DNA of 64,000 nt from Setaria digitata (lineage: Eukaryota; Nematoda; Chromadorea; Rhabditida; Setariidae), in contig RCAB01000145.1 in the NCBI GenBank assembly GCA_003640385.1, forward strand, positions 63,596 to 127,595, written 5' to 3'. The position numbers and the translations under genes are program-made. Below, piece by piece: positions 25,720-43,657 of the stretch. Position 1 is the stretch's first letter. Each line of letters opens with the position of its first letter. A model generated the notes under the pieces. It was not told where the DNA came from, ran no database searches, and worked only from the letters and a program-made list of their open reading frames with translations.

Positions 25720-28700
25720 AGAGAATAAAAATGTATGATTCCTATGTGAAATTCTTCCTTTTTTTTTTCTTTTTTCAAACAAATGTTTCACAATAATTCT
25801 GCTAGTTGCTTAAATTTGTATAAAGCTATGCTATTGAGTTCTATTTTGCTAAATGCAATACAACACTGTTGACTGCATTAACTGTTTAGTGGCAGTCATC
25901 TTTCCCGGTGAAATGCAAAGAAATTGCGATAATTTTTCGAATAAATTCTGCATGATTAACTTCCCAAGAGGGAAAGGAAAATAATAAGTCTTTTTGGGAT
26001 TAAAGTATTCTTGTTAGGAGTTGTTATTGACTTTCATTATTCCTTTTCATTCTGTCTTTCGCTGTTTTATCTTTCTCTCCTTTTTTTTTTATTCTTTTTT
26101 TTTTTTGCAGTTAAATCTTCAAGTAGTATCCTAGTTTTATTGATTTCGTTGAGTAGGTTGGCCAGTATGTTTACGGCATTTTTATCGATAACAGACAACT
26201 CTGGCAATGAAAGGAAGAAATTCAATAGAATTTGATTCTGATGTCCTAACCGATTTTCATATAAAAATATTTTCCTAGTCAAAAATCTCTATAACTAATT
26301 TTACGGTTTTTAGTTCCTATAAAGTAGTTCATTTTAAAGGTTAATTATTTACTGTAGAATCTACGATAACAAATACGCAAGATTTAAACGGAGTGAAGTT
26401 TGAAAAGTTCAAGTTTCACTGTGATTTGGACGCGAATTTGAATTGGAATTCTCGCCAAGAAATAGGTTATATTAATAGGAAAAAGAAAAAAAAAAAAAAA
26501 AAAGAAAACAATTTGCGCTTGTGAAATCTCTTTATGTTTAATTTTAGGAATTCAAATGATTTTTAAGCCTTCATGTCTTTTCTTCTTTTCTGTTACTTCA
26601 CTCGTTTTTTTTTTTTTTTAGATTTAATATGAAAAAAAAAAAAAGATTGGAAGGAGGATTGAGACTGAGAAGAAGATTTCAAGGAAAAAAAAAGTACGGG
26701 ATGGAAGCTTAGACTCTTGGAACCGATATAAAATTCTCAGATTTTACATTGCATATTTCAACAAGTTCAAAAATTGACGAACACTATTACAAATTGTTGC
26801 AATTTGCGCCGTGTCTTATCATTGATGATAATTTCCTATTTCATAATTTTACTCAAACTAAATTCCTCTTTAATGATTTTTATTTTTATCAATAATTATT
26901 CAATCATTAAGCGCTAATATAATTAGTCATTTTCTACTAAATAATTGAGTCAAATATTTTAAGCAACAAATTATTACTAAAATTTTTATTAAGCTTTAAG
27001 CTCAATTAGCAATATTAAAAATATTGCTATAATTTATATTATAATTTTATATTAAAACTCAAATTATGCTATAGTCCGAAAATAAATTTTTTTCTTTCCC
27101 TCTTTTTCCCTTTCTTATTACTGCAGTGTATTTTGTTGATTTTTTTTTTCTTTCCTTAGGAAATAATTGGATAAATTTACTTAATATACCTGTCCATTTC
27201 ATTACAATCATTGCCAAACAAATCGATTCCCATTCATTTATCATTCCATCCCATGCTTTTCATACATACATTATCAAAATTTCTCTCTTCCTTTCTATCA
27301 CTATCATTGCTAGATGGCTTCTCAGCTAGACTAGTGAAAGAAATATGCTAAGAGAGGAGGAAAAAAAAAAAAAGATTTAAAATATTAACAGCTTAAGATC
27401 TAAGATGCTAGTGAAGAAATAGTGAGAAGTTAAAGCTTGACAATATTGAAAAGAAGCCATTTTGCATGAATAATTTATTGTGACAGAAAATATTTTTCCA
27501 ATATAGATAGATGATGTTAAATTGAAAAAAAAAAAAAAAAAAAGAAAAAAAAGTGAATGAAAAGTTTTAAGCGATCCTCTTTTCTGCTCTTTTTTTCCAC
27601 TGATAGAAAAAAAAAAAAATAATTTTCTTTCTTTCTTTTTTTTTTTTTTTTTGTGGATGAAATCAAAACTATTTCAATTTCAAATGTTGGGAACTTTTTT
27701 TTTTTAATTTTGTTCAATTTAACAATTTATCTTTTATGCGGTATTTCTTAAATTCATTTATGTATAATACTTTTTTTTATTTGCATGAAGAACCACATAT
27801 TTAATGGAATATTTATCCTATTCTACAAATTATAATCAAGAACTGTAATTTTATTTATTTTATAAATGAAAATTTCAATTTTCTATTTGAAAGTATCTAT
27901 TTTCGTGTGGAAATTTCTTTCCCTTTTTTTTTTTTGACGTTCAATTTGAGTTAAAAATTTAAATTATAATTTCATTTCATTTCTTCACTTATTTGCATGG
28001 ATCCATTAACAGTGTCACATTTTTCACTAAGTTTTGCTTCATTCTCCAGCAAATTTTAACACAGAAATGATGTAACTCGGTGCTTGAACCAATGAAACTG
28101 CTAAAGAGATATGAATTTTAAGATATAATTCGCGAAGATTGAAGGATACATTGTAGATTTGCCCTTCATTCAGTCCAAAACGGGTGCATTATTTTAAATG
28201 ATGATAATAAAATGCAAACTTTTGCGAGTGAAAAAACAATTCGACATTAAATGAAATAGAACACTGCATATGGACTAATTTAAGAAAAAAATAATCTAAA
28301 ATTTAGATGCATTTTAAAATTAAAAAATATTTCGGACTTAGCTATTCTCATTTCATTTCATTCATTTTTTTTTTCCTATCATTTTTGTTTTCCGAAAAGA
28401 AAAGAAACAAATTAGAGTTAAATTTTGGAAGTCATAGCCAAATGAAGAGCTATGTAGTTCTAAGAATAAACTAAAATAGTCTCCTCAACATGACTTATCA
28501 CCCACTGAAGGCACTTAAGAGCTTTTTGTTTCCTCAGAAATAATTTTGGCGATTTATCTCCGAACCAATTGTATTTTATTTTCTGTTGCGGAACGATTTG
28601 TCTTCTCTTTGCTTGACCCCTCAGGATTCAATTTTGTTGTTTTTCTTTTTTATTTTAGAAAAAAATAAAATAATTTTCAAAATATTTTAAATTTTTAACG

Positions 28701-29219
28701 GTGATTTTTTCGAAATATTTTTTCCTTGCCCATTCTCTTATTATTTCGGTCCTTTTTTTTCCCATACTCATCTCTCTTTCGACTTTTTTATATTTGATTC
28801 AAAGTATAAAAAAAAAAAAAAAAAAAAGAGAACTACTTTAAAAGAGAGAGCTATGTTCTGTTTTTTTTTTTTTGGAAAAAGCATTAAAAATATGTAGCTT
28901 GATCCCCCGCTTTACATGATAGAATTAACATACTTCGATTAATTAAATTAAAGATGAACAATTAATTTGGAAGGTAAAATTGGCACGCAGGTACATATCG
29001 TAAGCAATAAAATGCGTGGAAGTCAATGTGAAACTCGTAAAGTTAAGTGTGGCAAAAACCATGCACCTTCAGTGATCCTTTCTTGCATTGAAATCTCTTC
29101 TTAATTAACCAATCATTGCTTGCCATCTTTATCTGTAATTGATGGATACACTTCTGAAAGATAAATGTTTTCATTAAATTTCAAAATTAAATGAATTTTT
29201 TTTTTTCTTCGAACTACAG
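25720..29219. other. intergenic, no gene seen
   Basis: Low-complexity DNA with many A and T runs (for example 26,480, 27,361, 27,530, 27,640, 28,808). The ORFs present are simple-sequence artefacts. A possible leader acceptor (ctacag, ending 29,219) closes the stretch just before the NSF start. Confidence 0.55.
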
Positions 29220-29227
29220 AATCTAAA

Positions 29228-35821
<6,594 letters not shown>

Positions 35822-35893
35822 TCTAATAGTGGTGAATGACAATTTTGTGATAATAATGTTTGCAGATTTTATATGTTTTTTATTCATGCATAG

Positions 35894-35899
35894 AATAAA
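35894..35899 (+). terminator. NSF polyadenylation signal
   Basis: aataaa about 70 bases after the NSF stop codon. Confidence 0.6.
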
Positions 35900-37640
35900 T
35901 ATCCTTGGTTATTGTACTGTACGATAGATTATTATACTAGCTTGTCTTTTGTCTTAAGGAGCTTTCACTTGTGACATTTTCTAGTTTTGGATAGACTCAT
36001 TTTTTTTATTTTTGTTTATGCTACTCAGAAACTGATATGGTCTCTTTGGTTCTGTTATTTAGAAAAGTTTTTTTCAAAACTTTGGAGGATTTTATGAATT
36101 GATAATGTTCTCTTTATCGGATCACTTCAGTTACAGGGATTTTCCATGTTTTATAGTTTCAGGATCTTGTTGTTCGGATAACTTTGATGCCGTTTTCTAT
36201 TCTAAAGTTACGGAAAAAAATTGCAAAGTGTTTAAAGTGGAGCCATTAGTTTAATTTCTCAGAAGCTCTGCAGCAGAGTTGCGGGTTTTTCAGTTCTAAC
36301 CATATAGTGTTACTTGCGAACACTATTTTTGAGTAACAAAGATTTTTTTTTTTTTTTTCAAAATAACATTGCAATTCAAGATTTTATCCAAACTCGAGTC
36401 TTCTTACTATTTCGTATTTTCAAGTAGGTTAGGTTACTTACTGTTTATGCAATGAAGCTGTTTCACATATATCGTAAGTGAGGGTGTCAAAAATCCAGCA
36501 TCGTCATATTAGGAAGCTGTAAACCTGTAAATTAATTTTACCTTTCTATTTGAAGTATTCCCATTAGGGAAACGGTTTCTCGTGATATTTTGTAATACAT
36601 ATATTCAAATGTTCTAAAATTGTGATGATACGGTGTGTGATATGATATGATAAATGGGTGTGAAATGATTTTCTGCCATCTCTATGATTCCGTTTTTGGC
36701 AAGCACAGAAATAGATGATAATAGCGAAATTTATTATGACAGTAATTTCATTGATTAGACCAAAAAGATTAGTCTTGGAAAAGTAAGTAAATTATTGCAG
36801 TAATTGTGTTGAGTAGGACTGAATTTGTCAAAGAACATAGCTGTAGTTTCAATTTTTCGAAGCTTTCGTTGAATGTTATTTTTCTTTTCTTTACTTTTTA
36901 ATCTGAGAAAACATATCATTATGCCATGAGAATAGCCGCAAATAAATATTATTATTACCAGTTTTTCAAAAGAAGCAGTGTTGCTTTTTTTTTTTAAAAA
37001 AAAAATGATAATACTGATAACAGAAAATTGAAAATAAAAGAAGAAGCAAGTGAAAGAAAAATAATAGCTTAATGTCCTTTTTTTGAAAAAAAAAAAAAGA
37101 AAAAATGATGTTTTTTTTTTCTGGTTTTTTGAAAATGATAATGAGGATTATAATAAAATAAGAAAAAAAAAATAGAATAAAACAAGAACTGACGAAAGGA
37201 AAATAATAGAGAATTTTGTTGAAATAGTTTTTTCACTTTTTCTTCTTTGACAATTTTAATTTTAAATTTTTGTTGCCTAGGAAAATTTTTTTTTCTTTCC
37301 TTTCATTTTTTTTATTTCCAGTTTTTTTTTCCTAAAAATATGTGGTGAAGAAGGAAGAGGAATAAAAGTGAAATGAGAAATAAAAGAAGAGGAAAGGTGG
37401 AAAAAAAAAAAAATTAGAAGAAATCCTTCTCTCTCTCTCTCTCTCTTCGTCTCTGTCCCTCCCCCTCTCTGTCTCTCTCTCCCTTTCGACGAAATTTTCG
37501 TTGTTCGCTCTCGAGGAAAATAGAGAAATATGTGATGGAGAAGGAAGAGGAATGAAAATGAAATGAGAAATAAAGGGAGTGGAAAGGTGAAAAAAGTGAA
37601 GAAAGACAGAGAAGAATTCCCTTTCTCCCTCCATCTCTGC

Positions 37641-37672
<32 letters not shown>

Positions 37673-38370
37673 TCGTGTGTTCGACGAAATTTTCGTTGTT
37701 CATTCTCGAGAAAAATGATTGGCGCTCCTTGGATTGCTTAAACAAATCTATTCCTATCAATTCGAAAATATAAATTTAATTTTTTTTTAAACAACTTTAT
37801 TCGGCGCCATTGTCATTTTTGTTCATTTTGTTGAAATATTTTCACAGTGTGTTATTTTGATCAATCTTTTTCTCTTTTTATAATGCTTTAAAATAGTTTA
37901 TAAAATTTAAATTTAATTTCTTTTTAATTTGTTTTAAATTTAAATTTAATTTGTTTTAAATTTCAGTAAATTTAATTTCTTTTCCTTTTTTTTTTTAGAA
38001 AAAAGAACAGATGAATTTTAAATGATTTAATGAAAATGACTTTTAATCAATTTATTTGTCATTATTTTATTTTTGTGATGGAGAAGAGAATTTTATTCCC
38101 AGAGATAAACAAAGGAACATAGAAATACGTACAAATTAACTGTTTACGCGCCGGTAAAATTTAATTTATGAAATGCTGTCCAAAACATGATGGAATGATA
38201 GAAAATGACAATTAAATTTCCCGTTTTTCATTTCTCATTGCTAAATACAATTTGAGTTCTGTAACTTTGATAATTTAATAAACCAGATGAGAAAATAAAA
38301 GGAAATCCGTATTTCAGAGAACATCGCTGTACTGGTAATTTGGCAAGATTAAAATAATAGTAGCTATTCA
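35900..38370. other. intergenic between NSF and the FLYWCH gene
   Basis: No gene seen. It holds poly-A/T runs and the CT-rich tandem repeat listed next; the long minus-strand ORF at 37,332-37,760 (Arg/Glu repeats) is a by-product of that repeat. Confidence 0.6.
37338..37712. repeat. two tandem copies of a 187-bp unit with (CT)n cores
   Basis: Each copy runs from aaatatgtg.tg.agaaggaagagg through a purine-rich half, a (ct)n core and the block ttcgacgaaattttcgttgtt. The copies start near 37,338 and 37,524; the (ct)n cores differ most. Confidence 0.85.
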
Positions 38371-38383
38371 GAAATTTCACTTA

Positions 38384-39727
38384 ATGGATTCAGGATCCGG
38401 AAGTGGCTATAAAAGCGAGGAGATTGAAAATACTGAAGGTAATTAATCTTCAGCTATCTTCCTTCGTCTTTTCTTTTTGGTATTTTTGAAGAATTGCTTA
38501 GCCGATGAAATTTGTTTGTTTTTTTTTTTTTTGTAATTTAAAATTTAAAATTTTGTAATTTATAATCTAAACTTTTTATAATCTAATCTAAAATTTAAAG
38601 ACTAAAATTGGCATTTCAGATTTTGGAAAAGCTATTGTATTCACAACAACACGACATCGTTGCAAACTTCAGCAAGATGGTTACTTTTATGTTTTCGATA
38701 AAATGAGTACAAATGGACAAAAGAAATTCTGGCGATGCGAAAAGAAAACTATTTGTAATGCACGAATACATACCGATGCTCAAACGAATAAAGTCAGAAT
38801 TTCTTCGAAAAATTTTTATGAAAATTTAAAATTTTTCATTGAAATAATCAATACTTATAGTTATAGTTGGTTTATCAATCATTATCATACAAAAAGATTT
38901 GCAAATTAGTTTACTGTTGATAAAAGATGTGAAAGATGAAATTTGTTTTAAAAGAAAGAAGAAAAACAACTTTTTTTTTTCTTTTTTAGCCAAAATTTTT
39001 AATTTTTCAATTGAAACTTTACAAAATTTTTTTGATAAATTACTGTAGATTCTAAAGCGAGCAACACAACACAATCATCCATCTGGTTTGATAAGACCTT
39101 CCATGCAACGTAAAACTTTGAAACGACATTCTGATGGCTCATTAATAAGCGAAAACGATGAGATGACAGCAAAGCGAAATATTCAGTCGCTTGAAGCTCT
39201 TCTTCAGGAAATTGTAAAAACATCTGGATTTGATTCGCAGCGTAAGATTTTTAAAGATTTTTGTTGGCTTCTAATTTGTTGAGATGGTGATGATGGTGGG
39301 TGGTTTTTAGCTCTTAATTTGTTCAAATTTGAATAGCTAAATTAATAATAGTATTGAAATATCAAAGAATTGGTAAATTTCGAAGGTAAATAGATAAATT
39401 GATGATAAAAAATAAATCTGCTAGGACTGCTTTTAGAAAGGTCTACAATTCCATGTTTAAATAATGTGATCAGTAAATGGAAGCATTATGAACACTGCAT
39501 ATCTTAAATATAATTTCAAATGCAATAATCATTTTTAAATTTCGTTTTCTTTTTTTCTTACAGAAAATGAAAAAACTGCGAAGAAAGAATATGGTGATAT
39601 CATTTCACATTGCCGCATCCGGTCATTTTCACCGAATAGAATAATTAGTTACTCGAAACAAATCAGTCAGGAAGCAGGAGCAATATCATCAGCTAATAGG
39701 GTCGGTACATCATTTCCAATTAACTAG
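38384..39727 (+). CDS. FLYWCH zinc-finger protein, 4 exons
   Basis: The FLYWCH domain binds zinc and, in nematode relatives, DNA, often as a transcriptional repressor. Exons 38384-38438, 38620-38792, 39049-39241 and 39564-39727 give 194 residues with consistent phases. The domain spans about residues 20-86: VFTTTRHRCKLQQDGYFYVF, then KKFWRCEKKTICNARIHT, then the HNHP ending encoded at the start of exon 3. The zinc ligands C-x5-C (CEKKTIC) and H-x-H (HNH) are present. The rest is polar. A ctattcag acceptor ends about 12 bases upstream of the ATG. Exon 4 reads through a possible phase-0 donor (AGG|gtcggt at 39,701) to a stop at 39,725-39,727. If that donor is used, the message could join in frame to the NSF-like exon at 40,055. 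Confidence 0.85.
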
Positions 39728-39922
39728 AATTAGTTTGATTAGCAAACGGCAAGCATTAACTGATGTTGGAATGGAACAATTGGGCGTTAGTCCCTTCTCT
39801 TTTTCTTTTCTTTTTTGGATTTAACAAGAAGAAGATGGAGATTTCTATAAATGCTCCATATGTAGAAGAAAAAGTTTGACTAAAATGAATGTATCAAATT
39901 ATCCTGGATATGTTCCAGAAAC

Positions 39923-41850
39923 ATGAACCTCAGCAAAAAGATATCGCTGCGTGTGTTGATCAACTTGAGCGGAAGAAGTCGATGTGAACTGTGTCAACTT
40001 GTAATAACTGCAAAGAAGTTATACAGCTATGAAATGATTCGAGGAGAATTTTAGATTTCAAATGAGGAAAATGATGGATTTCAATCTTTGCTTCATTTAA
40101 TCAGTGGTGGTTTTACCTTCTGGAGTAGCGAAATCACTAAGATTGTCGACGAAGGAGCACAGTTTTGCTCTATGGCAACAAATTCAAATTTCTCGAAATC
40201 TTTCTCACTTCTAATAAAGGGTACGATAAGTTGTGATTCATTTTTAATAGAATGCTTTCTTTTTTTTTTGGAACTTTAAATTTATCATTTTGTTATGCAC
40301 AATTTTTATGTTATAACGGTAGCAGATGTTCAATACATACTAAAATGTAGCAGTTATTGATTCTCTTGGTTGATCAGAAAGATGATTGATTGCAGGTGCC
40401 GAAAAAGCGGGTAAATCATGTTTGGCAACTTTGATAGCGAAGAATTCCGGCATTCCGTCCATAAAAGTTTGCCTTCCGGAAAATTTATTGGAGTTCGATG
40501 AAGAGGCAAAAAAGGCAAAATTAATTGAGCTTTTTAAGGAAGCTAGCAAACTGCCACACTGTATTCTATTTCTGGATGGGCTCGAGCTTTTGATTGGTGT
40601 GTTTTTCGTCTGTCAATTTGTACTGCGATGTTTTGTTTAGTTCTCTTTTAAATAATATAATTCAATCTGAATATCATCATGATCAAGTTATAAATTTTAT
40701 GATCGCTTTACTCGTCTGTTAGTGATAGCAACAGTTATTACCAGTGAATTTGCGGAAAAATTTGGTTTACAGCGTTACTTCTCATCCGTCATTCAAGTAC
40801 CAAATCAGCTTTACCAGAACTTTTAAAGATTTTCCTCCTCATCAGAAGTAAGTGACTTCTTTTTAACTTAATTAGTAAAAACTTCTTAATTTTCCAGAAT
40901 ATTGCGATGTTGGAGATCGCTATTCCAATACTATGTTGCAAACAGTGAAGCTGATTTTGAAGAGAGGTGAAATGCTGGAGGTATGCTTCAACTTCATTTT
41001 CACTTTTCTTCGATATCACAAATCATCGAATATGCTATCTCTTCGAGTAAGATAGAATGAAGTGATAAGACGCTCACTATAGCTTCAAACTGCAAATTCT
41101 CCTTTACCTTTCGTATTCGCTCTTCCTCACTTCTCATCTATCAAATTCGAAGAAAGTACCTTACTTTTATTTATTTTAATATCAAAATATCTTTCAGCAT
41201 AATCGTCTGTTAGTGATAGCAACAGTTACCAGTGAATGTGCGGAAAAATTTGGTTTACAGCGTTACTTCTCATCCGTCATTCAAGTACCACTTCTAACTA
41301 AAATCGAACGAATGATTCCGATAATCGAGTATGCAAACATATTGAATAAGGATGATTTCCAAATGCTTCGAGAATGTGTCGTTCATGAAACAAACAGGTA
41401 AAATTGCCCTTTCTATCTCCTTATTTATTTATCGAAATTTCTCACATCTAAATTTTGAGTTCTGTAGAATTGTCACGTTTATTTCATTGCAGTGCTGTCA
41501 TCGACTAGGAGGAAGTATCTGATCGTATTTCTGAGAGATTTGCATATGCTATGATTATGTAACAAATACAATTAGCTATGATTTGACCGTTCGGAAGTCC
41601 TTTTTTCTTAAAAAAAAAAAAAAAAAAGAAGAAATGAAAAAGAAGAGTTTTGAGCCTTTTCGAATTTTGCTATTGTTTTGAAAATTTATCAGTTTTTATT
41701 ATTTTATGGATTCAAATACTGTACAAATCGTTTTTTAGCTATCCTATTGGTATCAAAAGTTTACTGACTGCAATTGAATTGGTGAAACATTCCAGAACAA
41801 CAAGTCGATTTCGTACACTTCTCCATTATCTTTTGCAGTGGAAACAGTAA
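39923..41850 (+). CDS. NSF-related protein reduced to the D2 region, 6 exons
   Basis: Exons 39923-40000, 40055-40220, 40396-40596, 40898-40980, 41198-41397 and 41739-41850 keep an open frame of 279 residues. They copy the exon plan of the 3' half of the NSF gene at 29,228-35,821: the third exon is 201 nt with the same phases as NSF exon 13, and the ending YPIGIKSLL parallels NSF YFIGIKKLL. It starts in the last helices of D1 (NLSG...CELCQLVITA against [14 protein letters not shown]) and continues through D2 with a P-loop GAEKAGKSC and a Walker B-like LFLDGLELL lacking a Glu after Asp. The N domain and D1 ATPase are absent, so SNARE disassembly as in NSF is unlikely; a regulatory or decoy role is conjecture. 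A tgttccag acceptor ends four bases before the ATG, about 190 bases after the FLYWCH stop, suggesting a downstream operon gene. Sequence is strongly diverged from NSF. Confidence 0.75.
40712..40802 (+). pseudogene. partial duplicate of the NSF-like fifth exon
   Basis: 91 bases nearly identical to 41,203-41,290 (from tcgtctgttagtgatagc to attcaagtacca), with a 3-base insertion and one substitution. It lies in an intron of the same gene, lacks a splice acceptor, and its frame runs into a stop shortly after the homology ends. Confidence 0.85.
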
Positions 41851-43657
41851 AAAAAATAACAATGAAAAAAAATGAAAATCCAAATTATTTATTTGGAGAT
41901 TTAAATTGAATTAAATTCATTGTTTTATCTAAGGAATCCTCTCCTTTCCCAGTTATTACTCTATATTTCAGTACTCTTTAGCTTCTGAGGCTCAAGCCAA
42001 ATGATATATTGCCTTTTGCTTATAATTACCATATTCCGCGAATTTCCATTAATTTAATTTTCTTTCATGTTAAAAGTGCTTCGATGAAAATAGCCCGATT
42101 AATAAATGGGTAATCGTTAGGATTTCATTTCAATATTCCCACTGGCTGTCCATATTTACCAATTCTCTGTTTTAGTATATTTTAGTAAATTCTAACTTTT
42201 GAAGAATCACTTTTTTTTGACCGTTCATGTCCCAAAAAATAACTGTATTAATATTTTTGTAAATTTTTAATTTGGACGATTACGACTAATTTTTTGGATT
42301 TCCATTGATTGATTACGATTGATTTCATTTTATAATGAAAGGCAAATAGCATGGATGCCATATTTCATATAACATTTGATACTGATACTTCTCACAACGT
42401 CATATCACTAAGCTGTTCATTATTTTTGTAATGATAACAGTTCAATAGTATCCATGATCACAAAAGCACTACTGTATTTGCAATTGTTAAGGTCATCCCA
42501 TTCTTATGATAGTTCTCTCACGGTATTAAATCTCAAAATGTATTATTTTTGATTTCGCATTTACAAATGAAAAGGAAATTCTCCAAACAGACAGAACTTT
42601 TGAGTAGCATTAAAATCTCTCTAATTACCAATGAAACTGAATGATATCGACATTGAACATTTTGGAAAATGATTGAAAGAATGGTTAGATTGAAAAGATT
42701 CATTCCACTGTGGAAGTAAACGTTTATTGAATTTTCATCTTTACTCATTTGTTAAAAAAAAAAAAAAGAAAAGAAGGAAGAGTGGAAAAGACATTGCAAA
42801 GAGTAAATGAAACAGATACTGTAATAATGATCATTATAAAAGAATTGTAAGGTATACTGTAAATAGTAATCATTACAGAATCAGTGATATATATGTAACT
42901 CTCATATGATGTACAATCATTAAGGATATAGCTTAATTATTGAGCTTCAGATTGCTAATATCATCAGAATTATCACTGGTCAGTATTTCCCATTCCACTG
43001 AACTGGTTAATTATTTGAAGAAGTGTAAAATATATGTTTAAATGGAAAGCAATTGATAAATGATGAATGGGATTTGCTTTTTTTTTAACACTCAAATTTC
43101 TTCCTCTTTCAGCAATGTATGTTCAAAATAAGCAATGTTTGGGGAGAAAAAAAAAGGCATACAAAGAGATTGAAATAAATTTTTTTACATAGCAATAAAA
43201 AAAAAAAAAAAAAATGACATGATTAAAGAAGGAGAGAATTTTAGAATTAAAATTAATTGCTGCGAATCATCCATCTACAAGTGTCATTTCAGTATTATGG
43301 TAAGATTACGTAACAAATTTTAATTATCTGCAAAACTAGATAACATTTTGAACAAATCATTCTTTCATTTTTCTATTTTTCCTTTCTCAAATATTTTGCC
43401 ATAATTTGAAATGATATATAAGTTGTTATGAATGAAAAAAAAAAAAAAAAGCAAATGAACAAATCCATTCCTCTCTAGTGATAATGATAATGTTACTGAT
43501 AACACAAATCAGATGGATTGAAAAGTAAAATATATTGCAATAATATAGATTAGCAAAAATTTGAGACACTTTTTTTTTTTAGTTCATTACCATACAGGTG
43601 CTATCTATAATCTTGACAATGAGAGTGATCAAAAAAAGAAAAAGAAACAAAAGAAAA
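41851..43657. other. interval between convergent genes, no gene seen
   Basis: AT-rich with poly-A runs near 42,755, 43,200 and 43,436. No exon chain on either strand. Confidence 0.55.

Noticed and set aside
37332..37760. 142-codon minus-strand ORF rich in Arg and Glu
   Set aside because: It is a translation of the (ct)n tandem repeat.
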